DNA of 64,000 nt, taken from the NCBI RefSeq assembly GCF_017873135.1, contig NZ_JAGGJV010000003.1, positions 124,001-188,000 on the forward strand, given 5' to 3'. Shown in pieces: positions 11,985 through 20,348 of this stretch (positions are counted from its first letter, which is position 1; every line of letters begins with the position of its first letter). Under the pieces are notes generated by a model. The model was not told where the DNA came from, ran no database searches, and saw only the letters and a list, made by a program, of their open reading frames with translations. The stretch is from Rhizobium herbae. GTDB taxonomy: Bacteria; Pseudomonadota; Alphaproteobacteria; Rhizobiales; Rhizobiaceae. The position numbers and the translations under genes are program-made.

Positions 11985-12317
11985 TCACGCCGAAAAACAA
12001 CCCCAGCCATCGATATACCCGCCCCACGGATCCGCCTCTCGCTGCAGCAGGGTTTCCATCTCAACGATCTCGCCATAGCTCGGCAGCATCAGTCGCGTTG
12101 CCGTCACATCCCATTTCGTTTTTCCCGGCTCGCCGGTTTCATGGTACTCCACCGTGTGGAAATGCTGTTCTATCCGAGCGGCAAACGCCTTCGCTGAGAC
12201 CTCATCGGGAAACATGATCGAGAAATCGATATCGCGCGGCATGGTCAAACTGTCGCCCCGCCCGTGCATTCTACGCAGGGCATCGCCGGTGGCGTCATCA
12301 GGAAAATCTTGCTTCAT
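11985..12317 (-). CDS. RraB-domain protein (regulator of ribonuclease E type)
   Basis: 110-residue protein resembling the RraB (regulator of ribonuclease activity B) fold: TMPRDIDFSIMFPDEVSAKA, then a helix AFAARIEQHF and the strand KWDVTATRLMLPSYGEI, which is the usual order. In gammaproteobacteria RraB binds RNase E and modulates mRNA decay; whether this rhizobial protein does so is inference. The ATG at 12317 has GGTGGAG seven bases upstream. It lies 38 bases downstream of the ATPase gene on the same strand and could be its operon partner. Confidence 0.8.
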   Translation of the reverse strand: MKQDFPDDATGDALRRMHGRGDSLTMPRDIDFSIMFPDEVSAKAFAARIEQHFHTVEYHETGEPGKTKWDVTATRLMLPSYGEIVEMETLLQREADPWGGYIDGWGCFSA

Positions 12318-12355
12318 ATCATCTCCACCAAACAGGGCTGCAAACTGCAGACTTC

Positions 12356-13486
12356 CTAATCATCCTCATCCATCATACCCGTCAGCCGCATCCCCTCGAT
12401 CCATGTTGCCCCGTCATTGCGAATCACCCGTTTTGGACGCGTGCCGCAGCGCTTCTGGATTTCCGCTGCCAGGATTTCGGAATGGGTGACGATCCAGATC
12501 TGGCTGTCGCGGGAGGCACTGGCAATCATCGCCGCAAGGGCCGGTAGCATGTCGGGATGCAGGCTGGTTTCCGGCTCGTTGAGGGCGATGAAACGCGGCG
12601 TGCGGTAGGAGAGCAGCGCCCCGGCAAGGGCCAGGAACCGCATCTGGCCGTCGGAGAGTTCGCGCGGCGAAAACCGGCGTTGCGGGAAATCCGGAAAGAC
12701 CAGCGAGAATTCGGCAAACTCTTCCGGCTCGGGAACCACCAGCCGGGCGCCGCCGAAGGCATCGGCAATGGCGCGGTCGAGATCGACCGTATCCTGCCGG
12801 GTGTGAAAGAGCGTTGCAAAGACGGCCGCAAGATTGGAGCCGTCCTCGTCCAGCAGCGGCGCGGTGACGGCAAGGCAGGGCGAGCGCAGCGGCGAATCGC
12901 GGTCGGTTCGAAACCCGTGAAAAAAGCGCCAGCCATCGACAGCCCGGCGAAACGTTCCGATTTCCGGATAGTGGCCTGCATCCCCCAGAAGCGCGATGGC
13001 CGTTTCCGATGTCAGCGCCTGCTCTGGATATTCCTCCATCCGGCCGGCACCGTTTCTGACAAAGACCCCCGGCCCGGCCCGCTTCATCACCGTGACTGGC
13101 CGGACGGCATCAACCTTGAGCTCCTCTTCCTTCACCTGCGGTTCGAAGACGAACCCGGCTGCGTCGATCGGCGGGCGCAGTCCGGCTTCGACCCTGTAAT
13201 GGAAGCTCAATGCCCGCTCCTCGTCCAGCAACTCGACCTCAAGCTTGATGCGTACCGGGTCGCCGCTTCGGCGCTTGCCGCTCCACAGCGCCGACGCCAT
13301 GCCGCCTTCGCGGGCGATCTCATGGGCAAGCCTGCCCCGGACTGCGGCCTGGACCAGTTGCAGGGCGCGATAGAGATTGGATTTTCCGACGCCGTTTTCG
13401 CCGATGAACAGGTTCACGCCGGCCATATCCATGCGGATGGATTTCAGCGAACGGTAATTGGCGGCGAACATCGAGCGAATCTGCAT
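12356..13486 (-). CDS. AAA-type ATPase, RecF/SMC-like (AAA_21 group)
   Basis: 376-residue ATP-binding protein with an ABC/RecF-like head: FAANYRSLKSIRM at the N-terminus, Walker A GENGVGKSN near residue 32, the signature-like LSDGQMRFLALAGALLSY, a Walker B in RFIALNEPETSLHPDMLPAL, and the final WIVTHSEILAAEI histidine switch. Such stand-alone ATPases are widespread; some work with nucleases in defence, but no nuclease partner is visible here. The ATG at 13486 is chosen over a GTG one codon upstream. It begins only nine bases after the acyltransferase stop, so the two are probably one transcript. Confidence 0.85.
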   Translation of the reverse strand: MQIRSMFAANYRSLKSIRMDMAGVNLFIGENGVGKSNLYRALQLVQAAVRGRLAHEIAREGGMASALWSGKRRSGDPVRIKLEVELLDEERALSFHYRVEAGLRPPIDAAGFVFEPQVKEEELKVDAVRPVTVMKRAGPGVFVRNGAGRMEEYPEQALTSETAIALLGDAGHYPEIGTFRRAVDGWRFFHGFRTDRDSPLRSPCLAVTAPLLDEDGSNLAAVFATLFHTRQDTVDLDRAIADAFGGARLVVPEPEEFAEFSLVFPDFPQRRFSPRELSDGQMRFLALAGALLSYRTPRFIALNEPETSLHPDMLPALAAMIASASRDSQIWIVTHSEILAAEIQKRCGTRPKRVIRNDGATWIEGMRLTGMMDEDD

Positions 13487-13495
13487 CACACAGAT

Positions 13496-14422
13496 TTAGC
13501 CGATCGCCTCCGGCGACGAAACCACGGACCGGAACGCCGCGTCGCCGTCACGCGCAAGATCATGCACGGTGTGCCGCTCCAGCGCCCGCGTCACCTCCGT
13601 CGGATCGCCGTCCAGCGCGTCCGGCTGGATCAGATTGCCGATGGTGAAGTCGAACATGTCGCCCTTCTTGTTCAGAAGCTCGTGGAACACCGTCATGTCG
13701 CGCAGTTCGGTCGACCATTTGGCCAGCCAGTAGAACAGACCGGAATTGCGCGCCGACATGTGAACGGGAAGGATAGGCAGGTTGTATTTGCGGGCGAAGC
13801 TGACGGCGGAGGTCTTCCAGGGACGCTCGTTGAGCTTCCCGTTTGCCCAATAGGCGATGCGACCCGATGGAAAAAGCACGGTCGCCTTGCCTTCCGAGAT
13901 CGACCGGTTGGTGATCTGCAGCGTCTCGCGCGCCTTCAGCTTGCTCTTGTGCTCGTCGCGCCATTCCACCGGGATGACCATCTCGACAAAACGCGGATTG
14001 ACCCGGATGGCATCGCGATTGGCAAAGAACATCATGTCGGGACGGCAGTGTTTCAAAAGATCGAAGACCGCGATGCCATCGGCAATGCCCGTCGGGTGGT
14101 TGCTCACAAGCAGAAAGCCGCCTTCAGCCGGAATCCGCTGCGGCTGGCGCACACGGATATCCAGCGACAGGGTTTCGCTCAGATGCTCGAAGGCCTGGAA
14201 CCCCGGCGCATTGGCAACGGCATCGGCAAATTCGATGGCCTTGCGATAATTCAGCAATGTATAGAGGAACGGCCGCATCACCGGCCAGAGCGGATGCTTG
14301 ACGATGCGCTGGCCGCGCTCGGCAATCAATGTATCGACGATATGGCCGGGCTGGCCGTGCGATACCAGCGCGACCGTCTCTGCGAAGTACGTGAAACCGC
14401 TTGCCGAATCCCGCCGTGCCAT
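13496..14422 (-). CDS. Lysophospholipid acyltransferase family protein (PlsC-like)
   Basis: 308-residue membrane-associated acyltransferase. The catalytic block NHPTGIADG (an H-x4-D motif) near residue 108 and the later ATVLFPSGRIAY (the glycerolipid-acyltransferase FP-G block) place it in the PlsC/GPAT superfamily. The acyl acceptor cannot be told from sequence; lysophosphatidate, hemolysin-type and ornithine-lipid (OlsA) acyltransferases share these motifs, and no olsB is adjacent. It is first in a two- or three-gene minus-strand unit with the ATPase and the RraB-domain gene, and is divergent from xerC. Confidence 0.85.
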   Translation of the reverse strand: MARRDSASGFTYFAETVALVSHGQPGHIVDTLIAERGQRIVKHPLWPVMRPFLYTLLNYRKAIEFADAVANAPGFQAFEHLSETLSLDIRVRQPQRIPAEGGFLLVSNHPTGIADGIAVFDLLKHCRPDMMFFANRDAIRVNPRFVEMVIPVEWRDEHKSKLKARETLQITNRSISEGKATVLFPSGRIAYWANGKLNERPWKTSAVSFARKYNLPILPVHMSARNSGLFYWLAKWSTELRDMTVFHELLNKKGDMFDFTIGNLIQPDALDGDPTEVTRALERHTVHDLARDGDAAFRSVVSSPEAIG

Positions 14423-14550
14423 GGTTTTTTCCGCTGTGCTTTCGCTGAGCTATCGCAGGTGAATATGATCCGAACATGACAAATTCCAAGAGCCGTTAGG
14501 AAAAACATAACGGCCTGACGCGCAGAGTCGTCGCTTGATTGTCGCGGAGT

Positions 14551-15492
14551 ATGCCTGTGAACGAACTGCTGATCATTGGTCATCCCGAGCTGATGGCGGA
14601 GCGCCAGCGCTGGCTTTCGGGGCTCGGCGAAGAACGGCGCCTGTCGGACAAGACCGTCGAGGCCTACGAGCGCGACACGCGGCAATTCCTGCATTTCCTT
14701 ACCGGGCATCTGAGCGGGCCGGCGCGGCTCAGCGACATCAGCGCGCTCCGGCCCGGCGACCTGCGCGGTTTTCTGGCTTCCCGCAGACGCGACGGTGCCG
14801 GCGCCCGCACGCTCGGCCGTGGCCTGGCCGGTCTGCGCTCGTTCCTGCGCCATCTGGAAAAGAAGGGCCTTGCCAACGCCGCCGGCGCCTCTGCGGTACG
14901 CTCGCCGAAACAGCCGAAATCGCTGCCGAAACCGCTGACATCAGTCGATGCCCTGATGGTCGTCACCAGCGAGGCGCAGCTTGCCGAAGAGCCCTGGATC
15001 GCCACCCGCAACGCCGCCGTGCTGACCCTGCTCTACGGCTGCGGCCTGCGCATCTCCGAGGCGCTGGACCTCACGCCCGATGATTTTGCCGGCACTCCGA
15101 CGGCGCTGCGCATCCACGGCAAGGGCGGCAAGACCCGCGTCGTACCGCTGATCGCAGCCGCCGTCGATGCCGTGCGCGCCTACGAAAAACTCTGCCCCTA
15201 TCATCTGGCGCAGGACGGTCCGCTGTTTCGCGGCGCCAAGGGCGGCAAACTACAGGCGGCGATCATCCAGCGCGAAATGCAGAAATTGCGCGGCGCGTTG
15301 GGCCTGCCGGACACTGCGACGCCGCATGCGCTGCGCCATTCCTTCGCCACCCATCTTCTGGCCGGCGGCGGCGACTTGCGAACCATCCAGGAACTGCTCG
15401 GCCATGCCAGCCTGTCGACCACGCAGGTCTACACCGGCGTCGATTCGGCACGGCTTCTGGAGATTTACGACCGGGCGCATCCGCGCGCTTGA
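14551..15492 (+). CDS. xerC: Tyrosine recombinase XerC
   Basis: Site-specific recombinase resolving chromosome dimers at dif, usually with XerD and FtsK. From the ATG at 14551 the protein is 313 residues, with the N-terminal SAM-like core-binding domain (residues ~15-105) and a catalytic domain holding all expected residues: Arg167 (GLRISEAL), Lys191 (HGKGGKTR), His259 and Arg262 (PHALRHSF), His285 (LLGHAS) and Tyr294 (TTQVYT). A TTG four codons upstream is a weaker alternative start. XerC rather than XerD is assigned from overall pattern only. A full-length ftsK lies at 41.5-44.2 kb. Confidence 0.9.
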   Translation: MPVNELLIIGHPELMAERQRWLSGLGEERRLSDKTVEAYERDTRQFLHFLTGHLSGPARLSDISALRPGDLRGFLASRRRDGAGARTLGRGLAGLRSFLRHLEKKGLANAAGASAVRSPKQPKSLPKPLTSVDALMVVTSEAQLAEEPWIATRNAAVLTLLYGCGLRISEALDLTPDDFAGTPTALRIHGKGGKTRVVPLIAAAVDAVRAYEKLCPYHLAQDGPLFRGAKGGKLQAAIIQREMQKLRGALGLPDTATPHALRHSFATHLLAGGGDLRTIQELLGHASLSTTQVYTGVDSARLLEIYDRAHPRA

Positions 15493-15555
15493 TGCCGGGG
15501 CCAAAACAACCCATAAGTGCAGCCGCTGTTTCAGATCGATTGCTTGCGAGTTGTG

Positions 15556-16614
15556 ATGTATCCTTGTCTTTCCCATTTCCATGTCCGCGAATTCTCCAGA
15601 ACCGCCCGCGGGCTTCTCGCCAACGTCGCCTGCATCCTCCTCATTCCGCTGGCATTCGTCCTTCCGGCACATGCCGACGAACCGCCAGTCTGCGCCGGTA
15701 AGAATCTGCTTGCCGAAATGGAACGCAGCGATCCGCAGGCTTTGGCCGACTTGCGCAAGCAGGCTGCTGAGACACCGAATGGAAAGGGCATATTCTGGAA
15801 GATCGAGCGCACAGGCGTTGAGCCCTCATATCTGCTTGGCACAATGCATATCACCGATCCTCGCGTCGTCCTCACACCGGAGGAAGCATGGGCTCCGTTT
15901 GACCATGCCGATACCATTGCTCTTGAACTGGAAAACCTGGAACCGATGGATATCGCACGGGCACTGCTTTCCCGTCCCGAACTGACGATGCTCACCGATG
16001 GCACTTCGGTGAAGACCTTGCTTAATTCCGAGGAGGTCAGCCGGCTGGAAATCGCACTGAAACAGCGCGGAATTCCTCTTTTTGCGGTTGCCAAGATGAA
16101 ACCATGGATGCTGCTCATGCATATCAGCCTGCCCGCCTGCGAGAAGAGACGGGCAGCAGCCGGGTTGGCGCCTCTCGATCTTGCACTGATCCGCATCGCA
16201 CAGGACTTGGACAAAACCGTCGTCGGCCTTGAAACAGCAGTTGAGCAGATGGAGGCAATGAATGCGGTTGATTCGGCGCCGCTGCTCCGCACCGTTCTTC
16301 AGCAGTTGGAGGCAGACGATAAGCTGGACGACATGTTCGCGACCATGACCGATATGTACCTTGATGGCGACACGGGGATGTTCATTCCACTGAGCTACCA
16401 TGTCCTCGGCACGACAGCCTCGGAGGACGCCGGCTATGCTGATTTTATGAAATACATGATCACCGACCGCAACATCCGCATGGCGGAGCGCGCGGCCCCT
16501 CTCCTCGATGACGGCAATGCGTTCATCGCCGTCGGTGCGATGCACCTGATCGGAGAGCAGGGACTGGTCGAACTGTTCCGGAAGCAGGGTTATACCCTCA
16601 CCCGTCTTCATTGA
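15556..16614 (+). CDS. TraB/GumN family protein, first of a tandem pair
   Basis: 352-residue secreted or membrane-anchored protein of the TraB/GumN (Tiki-like) superfamily. An N-terminal hydrophobic segment ending in LPAHADEPP looks like a signal peptide. The family hallmarks are YLLGTMHITD near residue 95 and a C-terminal AVGAMHLIGEQGLVELFRKQGY (two GxxH/H motifs thought to bind metal). The family is proposed to be metalloprotease-like, but substrate and role here are unknown. It is followed after 99 bases by a clearly related paralogue on the same strand. Confidence 0.85.
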   Translation: MYPCLSHFHVREFSRTARGLLANVACILLIPLAFVLPAHADEPPVCAGKNLLAEMERSDPQALADLRKQAAETPNGKGIFWKIERTGVEPSYLLGTMHITDPRVVLTPEEAWAPFDHADTIALELENLEPMDIARALLSRPELTMLTDGTSVKTLLNSEEVSRLEIALKQRGIPLFAVAKMKPWMLLMHISLPACEKRRAAAGLAPLDLALIRIAQDLDKTVVGLETAVEQMEAMNAVDSAPLLRTVLQQLEADDKLDDMFATMTDMYLDGDTGMFIPLSYHVLGTTASEDAGYADFMKYMITDRNIRMAERAAPLLDDGNAFIAVGAMHLIGEQGLVELFRKQGYTLTRLH

Positions 16615-16713
16615 TGCAAGTGGAGGTTTGCGAACAAGATTAGGCGGTTCATTAACCGATTGGGAAATCGGCCCCGTTATGGTTGCGGCAACGTCCGTGG
16701 AGAGCATGCCGAT

Positions 16714-17805
16714 ATGAACCGCCTTATCCGATCGATCCGTCTTTCCGTCGCCGATCGCCTCGGCGACAATATCCTCGCGCTGATCGCCACCCTGCATGTT
16801 CTGTTCGCGCTCAGCCTGATCGTCACCCTCTTCGCGGTGTCCCAGGCCCGCGCCGAAGATGCCTCCTGCGGCGGCAAGAATCTGATCGCCGACATGCGGA
16901 CCTCCGATCCGGCCAGGCTTGCAGCGCTGGAAAAGGAAGCGGCGGCCGTTCCCAACGGCAAGGGCACGTTCTGGAAGATCGAAAAGGCCGGTATCGCGCC
17001 GTCCTACCTGCTCGGCACCATGCATGTCACCGATCCGCGCGTGCTGGCCATGCCGAAAGGCGCCGACGCAGCCTATCAGACGGCAAAAACCGTCATCGTC
17101 GAATCCGACGAGATCGTCGACGACCGCAAGGCGGCGGCGGCGATCATGATGCAGCCGGGACTGACCATGTTTGCCGACGGCAAGTCGATCAAGGATTTTC
17201 TCAAGCCCGAGGAAACGGAAAAACTGGCGGCCGGTCTGAAAGCCCGTGGCATACCGCTGACGCTGGTTGCCCGGATGAAACCCTGGATGATCGCCAGCTT
17301 CGTCGCCCTGCCCGCCTGCGAAATGAGCCGCAAGGCGGCCGGCGCCTCCTTCCTCGACAAGAAGCTGGCCGAAGACGCATTGAAGCAGGGCAAGACCCTG
17401 AAGGGGCTGGAAACGCTGGTCGAACAGCTGAAGGCGATGGATGCGCTGCCGGTCGAATTTCACCTGCAGGCGCTGATCGAGACGCTCGATCTCGGCGACA
17501 CGGTTGCCGATGTCATGGAAACGACGACCGACTTGTATCTCACCGGCGATACCGGCCTGATCATGCCGATGATGAAGGCCGTCTCGGAGGAAAAATCCGC
17601 CGATAGCGATGCAGGCTATGCCGATTTCGAGCAGCGCATCATTACCGATCGCAACAGGACCATGGCGGCCCGCGCCAGGCCGATCCTCGACGGCGGCGCC
17701 GTGTTCATGGCCGTCGGTGCCCTGCACCTGCCGGGCAAAGACGGCGTGATCGAGCTGCTGCGCAGGCAAGGCTTCACGATATCGAACATGTCGGTGGCCA
17801 ACTGA
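16714..17805 (+). CDS. TraB/GumN family protein, second of a tandem pair
   Basis: 363-residue paralogue of the preceding gene. It has an N-terminal membrane segment (LIVTLFAVSQARAED, probable signal peptide), GKNLIADMRTSDPARLAALEKEA aligned with the equivalent start of the mature upstream protein, YLLGTMHVTD, and the C-terminal AVGALHLPGKDGVIELLRRQGF. The two align over their whole length without large gaps, so they come from tandem duplication. The ATG at 16714 is preferred because it starts directly before the hydrophobic leader. Function is unknown; shared envelope location is inferred. Confidence 0.85.
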   Translation: MNRLIRSIRLSVADRLGDNILALIATLHVLFALSLIVTLFAVSQARAEDASCGGKNLIADMRTSDPARLAALEKEAAAVPNGKGTFWKIEKAGIAPSYLLGTMHVTDPRVLAMPKGADAAYQTAKTVIVESDEIVDDRKAAAAIMMQPGLTMFADGKSIKDFLKPEETEKLAAGLKARGIPLTLVARMKPWMIASFVALPACEMSRKAAGASFLDKKLAEDALKQGKTLKGLETLVEQLKAMDALPVEFHLQALIETLDLGDTVADVMETTTDLYLTGDTGLIMPMMKAVSEEKSADSDAGYADFEQRIITDRNRTMAARARPILDGGAVFMAVGALHLPGKDGVIELLRRQGFTISNMSVAN

Positions 17806-17927
17806 CACGGTTTCTGTTGATCGGCTTGGCCGGATAAGCTCCCGTTGTGTCTGTGATCATTGGCGGCGCGTTCCTCTGACGGGCACAGGAACGGACGGAT
17901 GAGAAAGCGCTTCTGAATGAGCTCTTT

Positions 17928-18941
17928 CTACACTCCGGGCACGTCGAACACCTCGCCCGCCCGCAACGCCCGAAACCGCTCCCGCGCGACGTCCTGTTCC
18001 TTCAGCGCCACCTCCAGTGCCCGGACCGGCTCCTCGATCCCCTCGTTGGTCAGCTGCACCGTCCCGAAATGATGCCCGGCGGCATGGGCGGCGTTGCAGA
18101 GTTGCATGCCCGTCACCGCCTCCTCCGGGTTCTGGTGCTGCGCCTTCATGAACCAGCGCGGCTCGTAGGCGCCAATCGGCAGGTTGGCGAGGCGGAAGGG
18201 GCCGTGCTTTTCCGCAGCGGCGCGGTAGTTGATACCGTCGTGGAAGCCGGTATCGCCGATATGGTAGATTCTTCCGGCCGGCGTCGAAATGACGAAGGCG
18301 GCCCAGAGCGCCATGCGACGATCGCGCGCGCCGCGGGCCGACCAGTGGTGGCAGGGTTCGCAGTCGATGGTGACGCCGTCCCAGAAGGAGATCTGCTCGC
18401 CCCAGTCCATATCGGACATCTTGGCGTCGGGGATGGCGCGGTGGATGATCGTGTCGTTGCCGAGCGGGGTGACGATGTGCGGGCCATGCTCCGCCTGCAG
18501 CCGCTTCAGGGTAGCAAGGTCGAGATGGTCGTAGTGATTGTGGGTGACCAGCACGATGTCGATCGGCGGCAGGTCGTCGAAGCGGATGCCCGGTTCGACC
18601 ACGCGTCGCGGCCCGGCGAAGGAAAACGGGCTTGTGCGCGGCGACCAGACGGGATCGGTCAGGATATTGAGCCCGGCGACCTGGATCAGCAGCGTGGCAT
18701 GGCCGACCATGGTGACACGCAGGCCATCGCCGTCGACGCGATCATCGGGCTTCGCCGGCGGAAAAGGGCTCGGCACCCGTTTCGGCCACGCGCTCCGGCC
18801 GCCACCGAACTGCCACCGCATCAGCTCGCGAAACCCGAGCGGTGCTTCACCTTCGGGGTTGAAGAAATAGGTGCCGTCGAAATGATCGGAGACGGGGCCG
18901 GTGTAATAGAGATTGCGTTTGCGGCCTGCGGTCGTTTCCAT
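17928..18941 (-). CDS. Metallo-beta-lactamase-fold hydrolase (NAPE-PLD/UlaG-like)
   Basis: 337-residue protein with the metal-binding motif THNHYDHLD (HxHxDH) near residue 145, a second-site CHHWS, the metal aspartate in HIGDTGF and a late GHHFGTVQL. The N-terminal layout (FFNPEG, RMWQFG-type segment, VTMVGHATLLIQ, ILTDPVWSPRTSP) matches the N-acyl-phosphatidylethanolamine-hydrolysing phospholipase D/UlaG-like lactonase branch. The substrate cannot be stated. The reading frame stays open upstream to 19583, but the family homology starts at the ATG at 18941, so that start is used. Confidence 0.9.
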   Translation of the reverse strand: METTAGRKRNLYYTGPVSDHFDGTYFFNPEGEAPLGFRELMRWQFGGGRSAWPKRVPSPFPPAKPDDRVDGDGLRVTMVGHATLLIQVAGLNILTDPVWSPRTSPFSFAGPRRVVEPGIRFDDLPPIDIVLVTHNHYDHLDLATLKRLQAEHGPHIVTPLGNDTIIHRAIPDAKMSDMDWGEQISFWDGVTIDCEPCHHWSARGARDRRMALWAAFVISTPAGRIYHIGDTGFHDGINYRAAAEKHGPFRLANLPIGAYEPRWFMKAQHQNPEEAVTGMQLCNAAHAAGHHFGTVQLTNEGIEEPVRALEVALKEQDVARERFRALRAGEVFDVPGV

Positions 18942-19672
18942 GGGGCCTTTCAATTCTGGCAGTTTCGGTGTTGACTGTAGTTGGTGAGCAAAGGTGTATT
19001 CCGGAAGATGTCGCCGAAAAATAACGCGGTGTCGGACCGCATGCATACCGCATGGAGGGCTTTGGCGATATTTGCCCTGCTGTCCCTCTATCCCGGATTC
19101 GCCTTTTCGACCGATCGCGAAAATCCGAATATTGTTCGATTTGAGGGTAAGCCCAGGAACCTTTAGTCTCTTCTGGGCGACGATTTCAAATCCTATATCG
19201 AATCCGTCGAGAAGAGGCACGGGAAAGACAGGCTTGGATTTATCGGAGGACTTCAGTCGAAACGATTCACGTGCAGATATTCTCCATCTGGGTCTGATTT
19301 CGAATGTGTCCGTTTTGGATGCAGGCGGGGTGTTTTGTTTTCGAGGTATCTGATGCAATGGAGCGTTTCTTCGCATCCCCTCAAGCCTGAAACATATATT
19401 GCCAACACCATCGGCTATCGGTTTGCCATGAGGTGCTACCCACCCGCGGATATCGAAAAAGCTCAGGAAGATTTTGTTTTTCGACAGAGGCCGTTGAAAT
19501 AATAGCTCCTTGCCGGGCTCGACAGTGTGTTGCAACCACGGGTACTTTTGATTTTGCGTCTTGTTTTCCTCGTGGAAATGCACAACGTTTGGACATCGCG
19601 CGCATCCCTTACTCCCCTTATTCCACGCGAAGCCGGGAGAGTTGCGTCAATCCAGTTCGGTTCGAAGACGTC
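18942..19672. other. 731-bp stretch without a convincing gene
   Basis: Open frames occur on both strands, but none has family features, a good ribosome site or matching codon use. The only structure seen is the first copy (19527-19597) of a ~72-bp imperfect repeat whose second copy lies before ffh. Composition is more AT-rich than the flanking genes. Confidence 0.5.
19527..19597 (+). repeat. Imperfect 72-bp direct repeat, copy 1
   Basis: Aligns by eye with 20242-20313 at roughly three bases in four, including the shared cores TTGCGTCTTGTTTTC and GCACAACGTTT. The pair flanks the hypothetical membrane protein gene at 19673-20095. Confidence 0.7.
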
Positions 19673-20095
19673 ATGCTGCAGAAATTTGTTTATGATCAAA
19701 TTGCCCGTATCACTTTGAACGGCATGGCACCTGCAGCCTTTTGCATCGTCGTCGTCTGGCAGATCCTGATGGTCGTACTGTATTTGAGAGGGGCCGTCGC
19801 CGCACCGGTTCTAGCGGTCGGTAGCGCAGTCGGCTTCAGCTATTGGGATTGGGCGCATACGGATTACGTCGCCTCGCTCACGCCTGGCAAGAGCAGATTC
19901 ACGTCGCGCGATCGAGCGCAACTCTACATATCCAGCGCCGTGTTTGGCCTGCCCCTTCTGTGGATAGCTCTGCCGCGCAGTTCTGCCTTGTTGGGCGAAC
20001 TCGATTTCGGCTGGGAGTGGAGTTTCAACCTGGCCGCAATGATCGCGATCTGTGTGTTATGCGTCGGAAGTTTCTTCAAGCACTTTCGCATATGA
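19673..20095 (+). CDS. Hypothetical membrane protein
   Basis: 140-residue protein, not recognised. It has three probable membrane helices (about residues 18-38, 78-100 and 116-136) with a polar stretch between the first two containing SYWDWAHTDYVASLTPGKSRF. The ATG at 19673 starts the hydrophobic protein; the frame is open upstream but that part has no coding character. It lies between two copies of a 72-bp repeat and directly upstream of ffh, and is followed by a hairpin at 20106-20129. Confidence 0.6.
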   Translation: MLQKFVYDQIARITLNGMAPAAFCIVVVWQILMVVLYLRGAVAAPVLAVGSAVGFSYWDWAHTDYVASLTPGKSRFTSRDRAQLYISSAVFGLPLLWIALPRSSALLGELDFGWEWSFNLAAMIAICVLCVGSFFKHFRI

Positions 20096-20105
20096 TAAGA
20101 TGGAG

Positions 20106-20135
20106 GGCTTTGTTCAATCGAGCAAAGCCTTGACT
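20106..20135 (+). terminator. Probable terminator or hairpin after the hypothetical membrane protein
   Basis: A 10-bp stem with one G-U pair (GGCTTTGTTC at 20106-20115 and GAGCAAAGCC at 20120-20129) with a 4-base loop, 10 bases after the stop codon. The following TTGACTTTCC is only weakly T-rich, so termination efficiency is uncertain. Confidence 0.5.
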
Positions 20136-20241
20136 TTCCCGCCCATATCGTGTTTACCGCCCGCAATCTGCGACAAGAACAAGACTTGTAGCCGCCGACC
20201 CGGACCCATTGCGGAGATCCCGGAGGTCAACACCCGACAGC

Positions 20242-20313
20242 GCGTTGCGCCCTCGGGTGCTTTTTGGCTTTGCGTCTTGTTTTCGTCAAGGAAAAGCACA
20301 ACGTTTCGGGCAT
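20242..20313 (+). repeat. Imperfect 72-bp direct repeat, copy 2 (upstream of ffh)
   Basis: Partner of 19527-19597. It ends about 35 bases before the ffh start, so it belongs to the ffh 5' region; it may be the original and the other a duplicate. Confidence 0.7.
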
Positions 20314-20348
20314 CCGACCAGATGCCCTGAAACGACAAGGATGAAGCG

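Noticed and set aside
12557-14479. 640-codon plus-strand frame opposite the ATPase and acyltransferase
   Set aside because: Antisense to two well-supported genes.
15826-17808. 660-codon minus-strand frame opposite the TraB/GumN pair
   Set aside because: Repetitive because the two genes on plus are duplicates; no independent family pattern.
18942-19583. N-terminal extension of the metallo-beta-lactamase-fold protein
   Set aside because: The added ~214 residues have no homology pattern, and the family normally begins near the ATG at 18941.
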